Source: Sitta carolinensis
Taxonomy: Eukaryota > Chordata > Aves > Passeriformes > Sittidae
Direction: 5' to 3'
Length of the DNA stretch: 64,000 bases
Assembly: GCA_032173965.1 (NCBI GenBank)
Contig: CM063288.1
Coordinates: forward strand, 25,948,001-26,012,000
Shown: piece after piece, positions 12,401-27,400 of the stretch
Layout of the letters: every line of letters begins with the position of its first letter
How positions within the stretch are numbered: position 1 is the first letter of the stretch
The notes under the pieces: generated by a model
The model's database searches: none
The model's input: only the letters and a program-made list of their open reading frames with translations
What the model was told of the DNA's origin: nothing
Translations under genes and position numbers: made by a program

Positions 12401-15400
12401 TATACTAAGTCACACTGACTTGTGACAAAACTTAGGCTATTATTAGAATGAAGGTCTAGAGCAAAAAACTGTTTTGATGGTGTAAAATCCGTCTAAATCT
12501 GACTTACATTTCTATTTTCATAATAAGAGTGATGAAACCCCTTGCTCAGCTTCTAAACTGAGAGAGGTAGCTTTTGGTCATTCTTTTACTCAGCAGAACT
12601 GTATGCAAAAATAGATTTCTAAAAGCAATGAGCTTGTCCTTTGGAGATTGTATCTGTATGAATATAGCAAAAGACTCATAGCTACCATCAGTCAGTTAAA
12701 TAATGCTGTTACTTTTGTTTAAAGACTTGTGACAGAGCTTAGTGTTTTTGAAGGGATAACACATTATCACATTGGGTATCGTTTTACTGTGAAGAAAGTA
12801 AAACTAATATAGTAGCTAATTTTTGGTGATGATGATTGTAAATTTCCTGGAAGTCTGAAAACAGTGAATTGTCGACAAATGATGCCCAAATGTGATAATG
12901 AAAACTATGAAAGGATTCAAGTTGTGACATATTACTGAGATACCTGTTGCATCCATTTTTATATTGAAACTTACTGTTATCTAATGACTGATTTGAAAGA
13001 AACTGAAATTCTTTATACACATGCATTTTTAGCTTGGATAAAACCCTGAGAGCTGCTACTTTGCATAAGCAGCTACAGCACTCTGAGAATGTCCCTAGTA
13101 TGAAGAATCTCCTATTACAATGGCTACACCAATAATCTGAGCTTCCAGAACAGGGGAAAATTTTTTTTTCCCCTAAAATTTGGATGTGAAGACAGGAAGA
13201 ATTTGTACGACTGAGACCTTTCTTCAACCCACATCTCTATGCATCATCAGTAAGTCTTTGCTGAAGGAAAACTTTATAATTTTGGAGCTTTGCCACTGGA
13301 AAAAGCTATAGCTGTAAAAGCAGGAACCTCTGTGGAGGTTTTTAGATAATAAGCAAACAGGGACAAAGGAATTTGGTCTCCTCTTTATGTAAATAAAGAA
13401 TAATTATGCAGGTGTGAGCATTTGCATGTATGCAAGCTGTACAAGAAGGTGATGCTTAATATTTTTCCTACATATATATATATATATATTCAAATTACAT
13501 TCTGATCTACATTATATTTTTGTTTGAATTTATATTACTATGCCAATGAGAAGAACACTGTATTTCAGGTTAACTTGAGATATTTGTATTACACAGTAGC
13601 TGATGAGAGAATAAATGAAATTATAAAGTGGATAACAGAATTGCAGATGATACTTCTCTGAAATATTTCCTCCTATCATTGTGGTACATGATGGTTGTAA
13701 TGCTTAAAATACCTGGTGATAATTCACTGATAGCTTTTTATGCTGACTTATTTCAGGAAAATAATCAGTTTCAGGATTAGATATTTAGTCTCATTACCTT
13801 CAGCTGGTTTCTGGCTTTTGGGGTGGTTATCTGCTGTTAAACTAGCTTAAGAGAATCTGTATTTGCTGTAGCAGCAGTATATTGCATTCACCTGAATTCA
13901 AAACATTCATGAAATTCAAAAGTTCTTTTGCTTAACTGCAGGGATTATTTTAAAATCTTTTTGTAACTAATGGTTTCAGCTGAATTTGGTGGAGAACATG
14001 CCCTGCTGCAGGTCATCAAATTAGTGTCAGCTGCTTTGCAGCCTGTACACAAAATTGCTTTTCTGTATCGGCTGCATCTGTGAGTCACACTAATAGATTG
14101 CAAGTAGTGTTTTTATACACAGAAGTAGTTGTTTTCAGAAATAGCAATGTTGCTATATGTAATTCTTTAAGAGGAAGGGGTTTTATGATATTGCAGACCA
14201 AGAATAAAAACTACTTTTAATAATTTGAAATTGCAGAAAGATAAAAATACATGGTTCATGGCTTGGAAACTTGAAGGGTGATACACAGGTATTGAATGGA
14301 CTTGACTGGACAATAAGAAAGCTATAGCAGATCAGACTAGTTGTCCATCTGACTGTCACTAAAATCAGCCGCTGATATCTAGGGAGAGATTTCTCATGTT
14401 TCAAAATAATCTTGATGGAATGCTTCATGCTCTTGTAGATTTTTCAGATCATTAACACTGAAATCTTGTTTGTGGCATATATATGAAGTCACATCCTTTT
14501 AGGTAAATGTTACATGTGGAGGAGATTCAAATCAGTAGCTTGTGTAACTCTTAAGTGGAATCTTTATGGCATAAAACTAATTGCTGCCCTTTTCCTGTAA
14601 AAATGTTCATGCTTTAAAAAAAATTAATACATGGGTGTTTTGAAAACATAATAATGTTTTTGTCATGAACAGGTGCTTAGAAAGCTCCTTGTGATACTTG
14701 TTCCTTGATTTCACTTAAAAAAAATGGATTTGGGGCTGAAAACCCTCTCCTACTAGGCGTGTATTTAACCTCACATTCTTTATATCTATATATATAGATA
14801 TATATATATATATATGCTGGCAGAGTCTCTCATTTAGGGTCATTGTAATTTCTTAAGAAACAAAACCAGGCTTTAGCTAAGATTGTTTAATGGCATTTAA
14901 AATATTTTGTAAGTACATGACTTTTATTTTTAAAAAAAGAAGCTTGACAACTAAGCTCTGTGACCCTGTTGAAAGGGAAATGATAATTCTGGCAGCAAAA
15001 AATGATAAAGTAATACAGGAAATGTCACAGCTGATTTTAGTCCCAAAAAATATAACAACTTTAAGAAATTATATTGAAGAATTTTCTGGAAGATAATGAA
15101 TAACTTTGCTGAGAAAGAAGATGAAAATTGTTGCTGCTTTGTGTCGTTCAAGAATGGAAGAGAAACATAAAGAGCTGATCCTTTGTGCAGAAATTTCCGA
15201 AGAAGAACAGAACTGTAGGCCATAGAAGCTAAGCTTCATTCTATTTAAGTTATGCTGTAAACTAGCTAGAACTTGGTATGTTTTCTGTGACATACCTGAA
15301 GATTAATTGTGGTGTTTAATAAAAAGTATGGGGTTTTTTTAATCTTTTGACTAAAGGGCTTAGTCATAATATTCCAACTTTGTGTAAATATTAATACTGT

Positions 15401-18400
15401 ATCAAATTACTGTATAAGTAAGCATGATTTGATTAGAACATTATCAGGAAAGAGTATGAAATTCAGATTTAATCTCTTCAACCCTGCTGGAACAGCATCT
15501 TCGCAAAAAGAAATTCTTGGATCATTTCTGATCTCCCTATTTTTCTAGAAAAAAATAAACATGTTTTAAATGTCTTTGGCTACAGTTATAGCATAGAGAA
15601 AAATAAAGAATACAATTTATCTGACATGAACTGAATATCCTGAAGTTAAACTTAACTCCCTATGCAAGACAAGCTGATGTCAATTTGTTGTATGTTGACC
15701 AGCATAGGTATTCTTTATACTCGTTTAGCTACAGTGCCAAGCACAAAGCCATTAATTGTGAAGGGATTACTTGGAAGAAGTTTTTCATAATGTGTAATAT
15801 GAGCCTTGCCATGATTTTTATATTTGAAAGTGTGTATTACAAATGCTTTAATTATTTCAGCCTTTTAAAGAGAATGATTGCAATAATTAAAAGAACAGTA
15901 TGCTACATTACTTATGTTTTTGTTACATAGCCATCTGGTTGTGACAAAATATAGGCATTTGTGTGAAATGTCTCTTTTTATTTTATTTTCTTTTTGTGAG
16001 GGATGAATGTATATTTGAAGACATGCTTTCAGGTACCATTTACTTTCCTCTAAAAAGGAAAATCCTTTGGAATCAGAATTTGGTCCAAGGGCAAAAGTTT
16101 TCATATGCCCGTGAGATTCATAAAAATCAGCATGTTTTCCATAACTTTGTTTTTCACAGTCATATTTGTTGTTTTTAAAACTCAGTGAATATTTTGACAA
16201 CGGTGTGTTTCTGTTTTCAGGCTGTACATCTGGCCCAGGCAAGTTTCCAGATTGAGGCCTTTGGCTCTAAATTCATCCTTGACCTCACATTGAATAAGTA
16301 AGTGCATGAGTTGAAGTTTCTTTCGCTCCTGATCTTTTCATCTTATGGTACAAGGTCAGGGGATGTAATATTCCAAGATCTGTTGGAAAAAGATGCCGTT
16401 ATCCAAGTTTATTAATACAAACCAACATTTAACATTGTTTATGTAAGCTATCAGTAACCCTTGCTAACACCCATAAAGTAGATACCCTTAAAATTTTGTT
16501 GTTAATGGTAAAATAAATTATGATAGATGGAGAAATTCCAGGACTAGTAGCGTTTGCAAAGTGTAGGTTTTCATGTGCGTTTTTTTGACTAGTTGATGAA
16601 TTATTGTGAGATGTCTTAGTTGCTAAGACAAGACAACTACATATTCAAGTCAGTGTGTAGGAATACTGTAAATACTTGTATGAATGGCTCATCTTTAATG
16701 ATCTGGAAATCATGCTATTGTCACTACAGTCATGAAGTTCCTAATGAGATGGGAATCTTAATGGTGTGGCTGCACTGAAAGGTGCAGCTAGAGTCTGTTT
16801 GCCTTTAAGAGAGTTAGTCTTACATAATTGTTTAGTAAAGAAGAACTGTCTTGTAATACAGGGCAGTGGTGGTTTAGTTGTTTATATCCCACGTGCTTTT
16901 ATATCACTGCTGAAGGTATGGAACTATGATTTTCTGAAAATTGTAATGACCTTTTTTTTGCCACTGAATAAGGGAGAGGTATGAAATTCATACTAAATAC
17001 TAGACAGGTATAATGTAATGCTCAAAAGTGCAGTTACCTTTCTATGGCCCTTGTGACTGAGCATGCTTAAAAAAGGAGAAACAAATTTACAGAAACAACT
17101 ACATACTGATTTTAAAAAGCATTTCTCTGGTCTTGAGGTTCATAGGAGGTCTTTTTTTGGTCTTAAGCTGTCATATAAGGGAAGTTTTGTCAGGTATAAA
17201 GACACAAACTTATTAAGTCTAATGGCTTTTAAAAGCAACAAGTTACAGTTTTATAAAATTTGCAGGATTTATATTTGCGTGTTTTGTTTCTTGGCTGCTA
17301 ATTATCAGATATTTTGCTGTAAAGGTGAACTGGAAACATTTTTCTTCATCCATGCATAATTTTGAAGTTAGGTTACTCTTGCATTTTCATCTTTCATAAC
17401 ATTATGTGAAGTCTTGAGTGTCTGGCAAAAGATGAATTAGTACGAAGGCTGGGAATGTCACAGATTTCAAGGACAAAGAAAGCTGGAAGATAACCAGGTG
17501 TTCTCTAGGCTCTGGAAAAATTATAGTGTAGTGCAAGACTCTGTTGTCTTAGGAGGGTTGGGCCTGTGCATCGTAATTCCAGTGGATAAATCATGGCATA
17601 TTTGTGAAGGGAACTGATAATTACTGCCCTCTAAGCTACAGGGAATTCCTCCTCCTGGTCTGCTTTCCACTGCTCCTGTCTGCACATCCAGCGAGTAGTG
17701 AGAGTGAGCACACATTCCCAAGATGGCACTGTATGCAGGGTGTGGCTGGTCACACAGACAGTGACAAAGAAGAAACATTGCCTTTACTGGCATTGTGTAA
17801 ACATGCTGACAGCACTTAGGTGAATAAGAAGAAAACAGGCTCAAAGTTCTTCCACAGCTGATGAGAATTGGAAGTTTGCTGGTGAAAGGTACACCAGCCC
17901 TCTCCTGATTCATGGGCAGGCCAGCATTAACTGAGGCAAATGCAGGCTTTTAAGTTCATTCAATACCGATGCCCAGGCTTGAGGGCTCTTACGTGGTCAC
18001 TGTCTTAGGCCTTAGTCTTTCAGGTCTCCATATAGTGGTTGACTGACTCTCAAGTTTCCTTGCAGATCACACCTGTGCAGAATAGAGAGCAAGGACACAA
18101 AGGGAGTATTACAAGTAGGACTTAACATAGGACAGACAGCAGTGATCAGGCGCAGGGCTGTGCCAAACAAGCTGACTGTCTTGCAGCTTACACTAGTGAC
18201 TGCTTTTTAGGCCGTGTCCTCTCCATTTTCTGACACGTTCTGTCCTGATTCACCTTCTCTATCCTTGGCACATTCCCTGAATGTTCCATAAAAATGATTG
18301 TGCACATCCACAAGTCTGGGCAGACATCCTGAGATAAGTTTGTTCTTTCCCAGGAGACAAATTATGTTGTTTACCACTTCTTATCTGTTCGAAAGTTCTG

Positions 18401-21400
18401 GCTGAGCCTCTTCAAGACCATGCCTGTGTGGCTTCTTCCATGGCCCGTTGGTCAGTGGCCTAACAGAGATAATAATGAAGACCAGAACTCTTATCTTCTG
18501 TTCATTAGGATTTGGGGTTTGTTGCATTTCCTGTTCAAGTCTCATGGTGAATGGCTATTATCCAAGTAAAATCACAAACCCATTGACATTCCCCATATCC
18601 TGGCAACATTACCCCTTGTCCAGTCCTGCTGTTTGTCTTTGCTTATTTTCAACAACAAACAGTTCCTAAGTAAATGTACAGATTTTTTTCTAATTGTGGC
18701 TGCTTTCTCAGCAATCAAGAAATGGGGTGCCTTTCACTCCAGAAGGAGAGATGTAGCTTATTTGCTGTGCACCTTAGCTGAAGAAGTTCTGCTCTTGTGA
18801 TATCAGTAATGTTCTTACTGTGTATAATAAGGTGCAGGGTGTTCAGATGCCTTACTGATATCCCTACTGCTTGCCTCTTTATACATTAGGTTTTCTCCTA
18901 GCTTCTTTGGTGGTTTTTGAATTAAGTTTGACTCTTTATCTGGGTCTGCTCCAGAAAATAATTTCAAAAACCTGCCCTAGTTTTTGACTGGACATAATAC
19001 TCTAAAACTCTAAGTCATAAAACTTGTAACATAAATTGTAAATAGCCATAGAAAATGATTTGAAAAAGACCAATTCTTGTGTTTCAGTTATGTTTGTGTT
19101 CAGCAAAAGCAGCATTTTGATACTATATTGGGTTTTACTTGCCATACTGGTACTGCTAATGTCTAGTCAGAAGCAAAGGCAGAACAATTGGGAATACCCT
19201 TGTATATGATGAATATATATTGGTATCAGTTGCTCTAAGGTGAGTTAATGCCACTGACACGGTATGTATTCTGTGCATTTTGGTTTTGTTCCTGCGGGTT
19301 TTTTTGAATGTTCTACAAGTAATTAAAGCTAAAATCGAGGATGGTTGTTACATACAAACAGGTTCTAGTTTTTAGTTTTCTTTACCTCTCTTGGAAACTG
19401 TGTGATTGCCTACCTTCTATGTTGCAGATGCTCTTTTTTCACAGCAGATCTTATAACTTGAAAATTAAGTGAAGAAAATTAGATACTCGATTTCAGTAAC
19501 TGTTGTGATTTTGTAAGAAGAAGTGGCAGTCCTAAAGTTTATGGAACAGGTTACTAGAAAATTTTACTATGCTTTCCATCTTGCCATGATGCAATGGCAC
19601 AAACAGCTTGAAAGAAAAAGACCCTCAAGCCCTTGAATCCAGTGTGCAGAGACAATTAATATGTAAGATTTGTATGGAGCTTGAATGGGTAACCAGCTTT
19701 GCAGCTGCACACGGTCTAAACCAGATGAAATATAATTTTTTATCCTAAAGGTGATTTTTGGTAGCTTTTTCTGACAAGAAGACTCAGGGAAAAGAACTCA
19801 GTTTTGAACTCCTTGGCAAAGTGGGTTACTCTGAAATTTTGGACGTCTTGCCCTTGCTACACTCAAATGTTTGACCAGTTGCAGGCACCTAGTGTGGTGC
19901 CAGTTATGATGATGCATAATAAAGAATACTGCAACAAGGTCTCTTTGTTTTTCCCATCTTTATGTGTTACCAAACTATATCTGTCAGATGGACAAAAACA
20001 TCTGATGGGTGTTCTGTTAAATAATTCAACTAAAGTAGGTGGCTCAGATACTGGTATTGAGCTTGAAACATTTCAGAATAGTTAATAAATTATTGCCTGG
20101 TAATAAGTTAGTGTAAAGATAATTTGAAAAGTATGCAAGAAAGGTAATTCTTGCTGTACTCTGATTTTCTGCAGGCTGTCTACTAGGTTGCTGGAAACTA
20201 ATTTGCTTACTTGTATATGACCTATCTTGTAGTCATTTCATAACCTTTTCCTACCCAAATCAGTTCTCTTCATCAGGATAGTTAGATGCCAGCTGAGGTA
20301 AGCCACTTTTTACTCTGCAGCTCTCCTTCTAATGAAAACATCAAGCAGTGAGGTACGTGCCAGGGAACTGATGTGAGTTCTCCAGAAAGTATCTGCTGCT
20401 TGCTTTAACAGCTGGCCTATGCCTTCAAAGGCAGCAGCTACAGGGAATGGCATATCCCTTTGCTGCTTATTTTGCATTTCTTAGTGTAACTCAGATAGAA
20501 GAGCCAGGGAGCAAGACAACTTAATAAGAGCAATTATCTAAGATAAACAAGGCAGGGTGGAAGGAACTGTAGAAAAGGACATAGCAGACAAATTATTTTG
20601 TCATTAGTTCATTCAATATGTTGCAACTTGATGTGTTCATTGTAGAGGATCACACTAATGTGTCACTACCTAAACAGACTTTTGTCTGATGTGATCATGA
20701 CTGACACTTGTTTCAGCTAAAGCTTGTGCTGTTTCTGGTGCTTGTCACATTGAAAGCCAGATTTGCTGTACTGGGTGCATTTTTGCCCTAAGCAAAATGT
20801 GAATGGCTCAAAATGGATCAAAGGTGGCAAAACACAGTCCAGTGTAAATGAGATGCAAATGTATTTCATAAAAATCAGGTCTGCCTTTCAGAGGTAAATT
20901 TAGGCATTTTGTAAATGATGATGAAAGAAAAAGATTTATTTTGTACTGTGGAGACCCCGTACTTTATGCATGAGTTCTGTGCCTCACTCCTCAGGCAATT
21001 GCACTTCTACATGAGCTCCTAATGAGTGTCTTCTAGGCCTTTTCTTTTTGATGCCACTTACATAAAGAACCCCATCACACCTCCTGGTGAAATTACAGTG
21101 CTCTTCTGTATGTCTTTTGTGGAAAGGCATTTTGGTTAGGCATTTTTTTTTCTTTTCCTTTAATACTTTCTTATGTCTTTTGTCAGATTTGTTGGTATTA
21201 ATAACAGATAAAAGTTTTGTAGGGGAAATTTGCAGTAGTAGTTTTATGTATATTTTTACATCTGTTGTTATTCCTGGAGTTTTAGCAAAATGTAGAACAA
21301 ATTTCCTTACCCTTCCTGTCTTTCTCAATGATTGCAAGCAAGGTGTTCTTTTGGATGCTAGTGTAGGCAGATAATTGAAATAAGAAAAAGTGATACAAGA

Positions 21401-24400
21401 TACCTGACAAAAATCAGGTGCTTATCGAGGTAGAGGCATACAGTTTAAGGAGCAGCTGACTGATTTTTTTTTTTTTTTTTTTTTCCAATGGAATGTTCAA
21501 AATTCTTGCTGTCTTGAGAGAAATGTTAAGAGAAAAATGGCCTTGCGGGACCTTGGTGGTTATGTGGGGCAAGCTTAAAAACATAATAATGACCGGAAAC
21601 TGGGGATAAACACCCAGATCCAGCCTCACATGAGAAACAATTTTTTTTGTGAAATCCAGAAGTCTTATAAAAGATTTTCCACTCTGCCTTCTAGGTGGTG
21701 GATACTGTGTTACATTTACCGAAAGGGTGCTTCACAAATTAAAGTTTCATTTTGTTTATAGCATGGCATTTGGGCAGTATATCACAAACAGCAGGCATTA
21801 ATTTGCTTTGGAGGGAATTTGTTCAGCATGGAGAATTTCATTCCTGCGCCTTGTGTCCTGCAGATCCCAAAGGTTCATCTTGGAGCTGGCTGGCTCTGGC
21901 TCTGTTGGACATGGGGGAAGCTCCTAGCAGCTTCTCAGAGAGCCACTCCTACAGCCCCCTCCCACTACCAAAACCTTGCCACACAGACCCCATGCATGTT
22001 GGCAAGTCAGCAATAAGTAAAATGTAGAGTCTACTGGAAAACTCTGCATCCTTGCTTTGTACTTGTCATATTTGTGTGTATACATGTAGGAGTTCATCAT
22101 AAGTATTCCATGTTAGATATCCTATCACGTGTGACTGTATTTGGACACTACCCAAACTGGGAATTCCTTGGCAGTTGGAAGTAATGAAAGGCTAAAGAAT
22201 GGAAAAAGTTGGCAGATGAGGGGACCAACTGGGTTACAAAAGAAGCTGACCCAAAATCCAAGAGAAGAATACTAAACTCTGGAAAGATTCTGAAAAGGGT
22301 AGACTAAAGGAATTTTGAGCAGCTCTTATGTCGCACAAAATAGGATAAATCTGAGAGAAATGCTGTTATTAAACTATTGTTAGTTGTGAGTCAGTACATA
22401 CAGTGGGAAATCACATACTGCAAATCTTATGGGATACAAAAAGCACTAGATAGCATAGAAAGAAGTTCTGAGATCAGTCATACGAGGTTACTAGAAGACA
22501 GGAAAAAAGGTGGTGTGGAAGTGTGAGCTTCATTTGGCAACAGGTAGATAAGGGCTGACCCAGGAATTAGTTTGAGGAAACCAAATGGTCTTCGTGAATT
22601 GAAGCAGAAGTGTCTGTAAAAGTTGGAATCTGGTCAGAGCCCTATCACACTGGGCACAGTTCCTGTGTTTAATCTTTCTCAGTAATTTTTTTTAATACTT
22701 GTAATTACAGTTTTCAGTTTTCTTACTTACTTCAGTTGCCTGTAGCCTTGTCTGTACTGTCCCCTACTGAGAACAGTAGTCTTTATGCTTTATAACAAGT
22801 AAGAAAAATGCAAAGAAGTAAAGTAAGTTATCTGCACTCTAATTGTTTTGTGTATGTATGCCTGGCTAGAAGCTTCAGTCTTGCCATGTTGAAGAAATAA
22901 ATATTTGCATTGTAGTTAAGCACTTACACTTTAGGCAGCATTTGTATTTTCTGCAGAAAGTTAATTGCCTACTATGACACAAATAGAGAAAGTTAAAATT
23001 ATTTCATGCAACTGAATTTATTTTTAAATCTGCATTTGAAAAAAAAAAAAAATTAATACCTTCACAGTCATGTTGAAGGCATATTATTAGATGTCAGTAT
23101 TTTTTCAGGGCTATCAGCCTTAGTTTTTCAGGCCCAGAGTGTGCACTGTCAGTTTCATGAGAAAGGGCTGCTAAGAGAACAGGAAGTCAGAAGTAACTGA
23201 CTTCTGCAGGATGCTCTCTAACGAGTGCAGTGCCTGATAAATATGGCATGAAGAATTGATTTGATGAGCCAGGATTCCCAGAGTTAGTGTTATCAGGATT
23301 GCTAATAGCCTAATCCGAGTTTGAGATACCCATTATCATAGGTTGTTTTTAGTCATGAATTCCCATCAGAGCTATTTTGCCACATCAGACTTCCATAATG
23401 ATGTTTTTTATTTGTAGCAATGATATTTTTGTTTTGATATATGTACCAGTATCAGACCCTTTAATGACTCTTTTAATTTTTTTTGAGTTGTAAGTGTACA
23501 TTAGAGGCTTCAAAAATGCTTATCTTGCATATTTGGTGGGGCCAGTTAACATCTTTAATTGCTTTGCTCTCCCTGGGCATTATGCTGCAACTCTGATTGT
23601 AACAGAGTGGACACTGAGGGTTATTGCAGGATGTGTACAGGCTGGCTAAGCTTAGTTAAAAAAACAAACAAAAAAACCCTGTAAATTACACATTATGGAA
23701 AATTCTTATGTTTCAGAAATTTTTCTTGCTATAGTTAGGAAGAAAATAAGAATGAGAAAGCTATCTGAAAATAAAAAAATGAAAGTAAGAAAAAGGGTGG
23801 TATGGAGTGTGTTTTGGGTTCTGCCTCAAGTGTTTTCTTTTAAGGCACATTACTGCTTTTGGAGAAAATCTCGAGTATTTGCAGTTTTCGAAAGTGATAT
23901 ATATCTTGTCTTCATAACAATGGTGTATTTATCTGTTCAGCCTTACATGCACTTATTTACATTTTTAGATAAAATGTAAAACCTATTTGAAAATGGTAAT
24001 GAACTAAAACACATTTACTGTCAGCAGGAAAGTTCTAAAGCCAAGGGGTATTTTTTTTTTGCATATTTAGAAGGCCAGTAATCTAATTGTAAAGCTAAAA
24101 TACAGGGGATTCAATTGCAGAATGAAATTCCCTGTTCTTTACAACACTCTGACTTCCCGGGTACTGTCAAAGCATTTACTGAACAGAAACTGCTTGATTT
24201 ATTTTTTTAAACTAATGTACAAGGAAAATAAAAATGGTTACAAAATGCTAACAAAACCCCCAAAACCTACCCATAGCAATAGAAAGAGTACTCAGATTTT
24301 TCTTATCTTTATTTATCCTTTCTTTTACAGTGACTTGTTATCTTCCAATTATGTGGAGATTCACTATGAAGATGGAAACCCAAAACTTTCTAAGGTATTG

Positions 24401-24437
24401 TGTTCGTTAGTTGTCTTTCTGAGGGAACAATGCCAAT

Positions 24438-24470
<33 letters not shown>

Positions 24471-27400
24471 GAGAGAGAGAAAAAAATGTTTTGCAAGACT
24501 TAAAAACTTTAGAAGTGTTTTTCCACACATAGAAGGTAATCGTGATCTCATCTTGTATGGATATCTCAATAATACAAGAGGAATTGTACAAAAAAGAAAA
24601 GCTGTGTTTTGGGGTGAGGAGTAGGCATTTGTAGATGATAGTAGTGAAGATGATCCATTACTGCCGGGACAGTTACATCATGTAAAATATAGGAGGTGGA
24701 GGGCTTGAAGTCACCATCAGATTAGTCTTTGTTAATTATTTATGCGTCCTTAGCACGAAGTGCCAAGGAGAAAGAAAATGGTAATGTAAGACATTTAAAC
24801 AAACCCCATAGTCTTGCAGTGGCTTTTGTTTGCAAGAATTATACAGTCATGAAACAGAAAATGGAAGATTTAACTGAAACTTTTAACGTCTGGAATTTTT
24901 ACAAAATCTAGCATATTGCTAGACATCCAATCAATTTTGTTCATCAGACTAGCTCCCAAATTGAATTCAGTGCCATAGGCTATTGATTCAAAACCAGATT
25001 AAAGTACTGCAAGGTATTTCAGCCCTAAGGGAACCATATCAGTCCTTTCGTTTGTTTGTGGTAACAAAATGAGGACTGGAAGGTTCCTAGGAAGGTTATA
25101 AACCACATTTGCAGGGAATTACTTTTTTGTACTTGGTAGAAATGCCAAAGTAGTTCTTGCAAACTTATTAGGTGGGAATTATATCTGTATTTAGAGTGGA
25201 GGCGAGCAAGCATTCTTGTTTTATTCATGTCTTCAGAAAGGCTGGACTGTTGTTTGTCCAAGTATAGGTGTCTGGTTTATTATTTTGCCCTTGCTGTAGA
25301 GAAACTCAAATAAAATAATACATGGCAGATTAGGGCAGAATTAAAAATTTCATTGCAATGTAATCACTGAAATATGCTGTTTTGTATTCTTCCGCTGAAG
25401 AAGAAAAATAGTTTCGTGTTACATACAAAGGAAGTTGTTCCATTAAGACTCAGTATTCTGCAGAATAGGCAAATATGCTAAATGATGCAAGAAAACAATT
25501 CCCTCTGGCATTTAGACAAGCTCATGCAATTGTCAGCTGCAACACTAGCATTGAGCACTGCGGTTGCTGAATCATGAATCTGACTGGAAAATTATATTAG
25601 AACTTCAGACTCAGCAAATGGGCTACCTTTGCATGCTGCAGTAACTTGATCTAAACTTCCTAGGGGATGTTTTCTGAATTACTTTATTTAGAAGCAATAC
25701 TAGAGCTCCTGAGGTCACACTAATCTGTAAAAGGCTTCATTGTAGATAATAAAAAGACCCTAAAACCCCACAGAATTCGTGTTGGTGGTCAAAGAAGGAC
25801 TGTATCCTGTTTTTTTTGCAGTGTTCTGTAATACTTTTTAGGGCTAAGTAAAAGGTTGTTTTGTTTCCTGATGTGGGGTCTGAAAAGTGAGATGTCAATG
25901 AAAAGTACTGTATTTTCTAAAAAGAGGTAGTTAATTTCAAAAATGACTGAAGAACAAACAGCAGTTTCTTTACTCAGATGATTGTCTTTAAAGAAAGAAA
26001 ATCTTGAAAAGCTTTGCGTGAGAAACATAATCAAATTTAGCTGTTAAAAGCATGTTTTTTGCATTCTCACTGATGGAAGGGTAAACACAGAATGATTACT
26101 TTCTGTGAAGTAGTTTGATTTAATTATACACAATAACCTGTAAGGAATTTCAATCAGAATCTGAATAACTCATTAAATAAGATGCAAAATAGAAATAATG
26201 CTGTCATAGGTAAAGAGTGTTTATGTTTTTTGTACCTTCTCGAGTTATAATAATTGCATAAAGAATGAGTTGAATATGTATGTTTGGCTTCAAATGACAT
26301 GACACAAGAATTAAAAATATTTTTATGATGAATAGTAGGTTTTTTCAAACAATGGCTGAGAGACAACCACACTTCAGGGTTTTTAATAAAATATTTTTAG
26401 AGTACTTTTTATTTTTAGTTTACCTGAGCTTCTTGCTGTTAGACAATAAAGACGTATATAAATGAGGTAAATGCATATTGTTGTTGTTAGATTTTTTGGT
26501 TTTTTGCATTGTATTTAAGCAACAGACATTAAACCAGGATAATTCTGTGTGTGTGATTGTTTGTTTTTAAAAATTATTAGGGGGGAGAGCATTGTTACTA
26601 CCATGGAAGTATCAGAGGTGTGAAGGATTCCAAAGTTGCTCTTTCAACTTGTAATGGACTTCAGTAAGTGCATGTTCTCATTTTTTTTACAAGGCTATAA
26701 CTAATTGTTATTCTTGAATATTATCTCTTAATGTGGGAGGAACTGAAACACTACAGGCTCAAAGCTTTTTTTGGTGGTTTGAAATTTTTTTTAGTATCAT
26801 TTGAATTAGTGTTTTGAAACACTAATGAAAGCTTTGAATGCGGTAAGTGCAGGTAAGTATTTCCCCAGATGACTTACTATGGTAAAGGATGAAGAAGGAT
26901 TATATTTCAGCAGTTTGCATGGTCAGTATTCATGTATGATTCTGTCATAGAAAAATGGATCTTTTTGTTGGATCAAACAAGAAAAACATGCAAGAGATTA
27001 GCATTAGTTACTGCTAAGTGCAACTCGGCTGTTGATTGTATTTTGCATGCTCAGGGTGTGTCATAGGACTTCCTTTTTCCAAGGTCAAATCTTTACACCT
27101 TTTGCTATTTTACCATTGCATTGCCATTACATTTAGTGTTAGTCCATTAAGATGTGCCAGATATCTTAAAAGTCCCCCAATCCTGGCTTTAGCTACATGT
27201 GGTAGTAATGAATATATATTTAATATTGGTCATTTTTTCAGCTCTGAGTTTGATTTTGTCTTATCAAAATTCATATCCTGGATTCAAACTGATTGCCTTG
27301 TAATCCTAAATACCACTTCTTTTTCTCCATGTTCTAGTGGCATGTTTGAAGATGGTACTTATTTGTACTTGATAGAACCGATGGATCTGACCGACACTGC

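Larger units (their letters stand above)
7723..16220 (+). other. ADAM23 intron 2 (largest complete intron)
   Basis: 8498 bases of AT-rich sequence. It holds T tracts near 8280 and 11400, AT dinucleotide repeats (listed separately), and no exon, RNA gene or recognisable transposon. Confidence 0.8.

Noticed and set aside
12784..13227. Reverse open frame of 147 codons in intron 2
   Set aside because: Resembles no known protein, and it is the sort of chance frame expected at this window size.
17521..17913. Reverse open frame of 130 codons in intron 3
   Set aside because: No recognisable domain, and no promoter, splice or polyadenylation context. The length is unremarkable in a 64 kb window.
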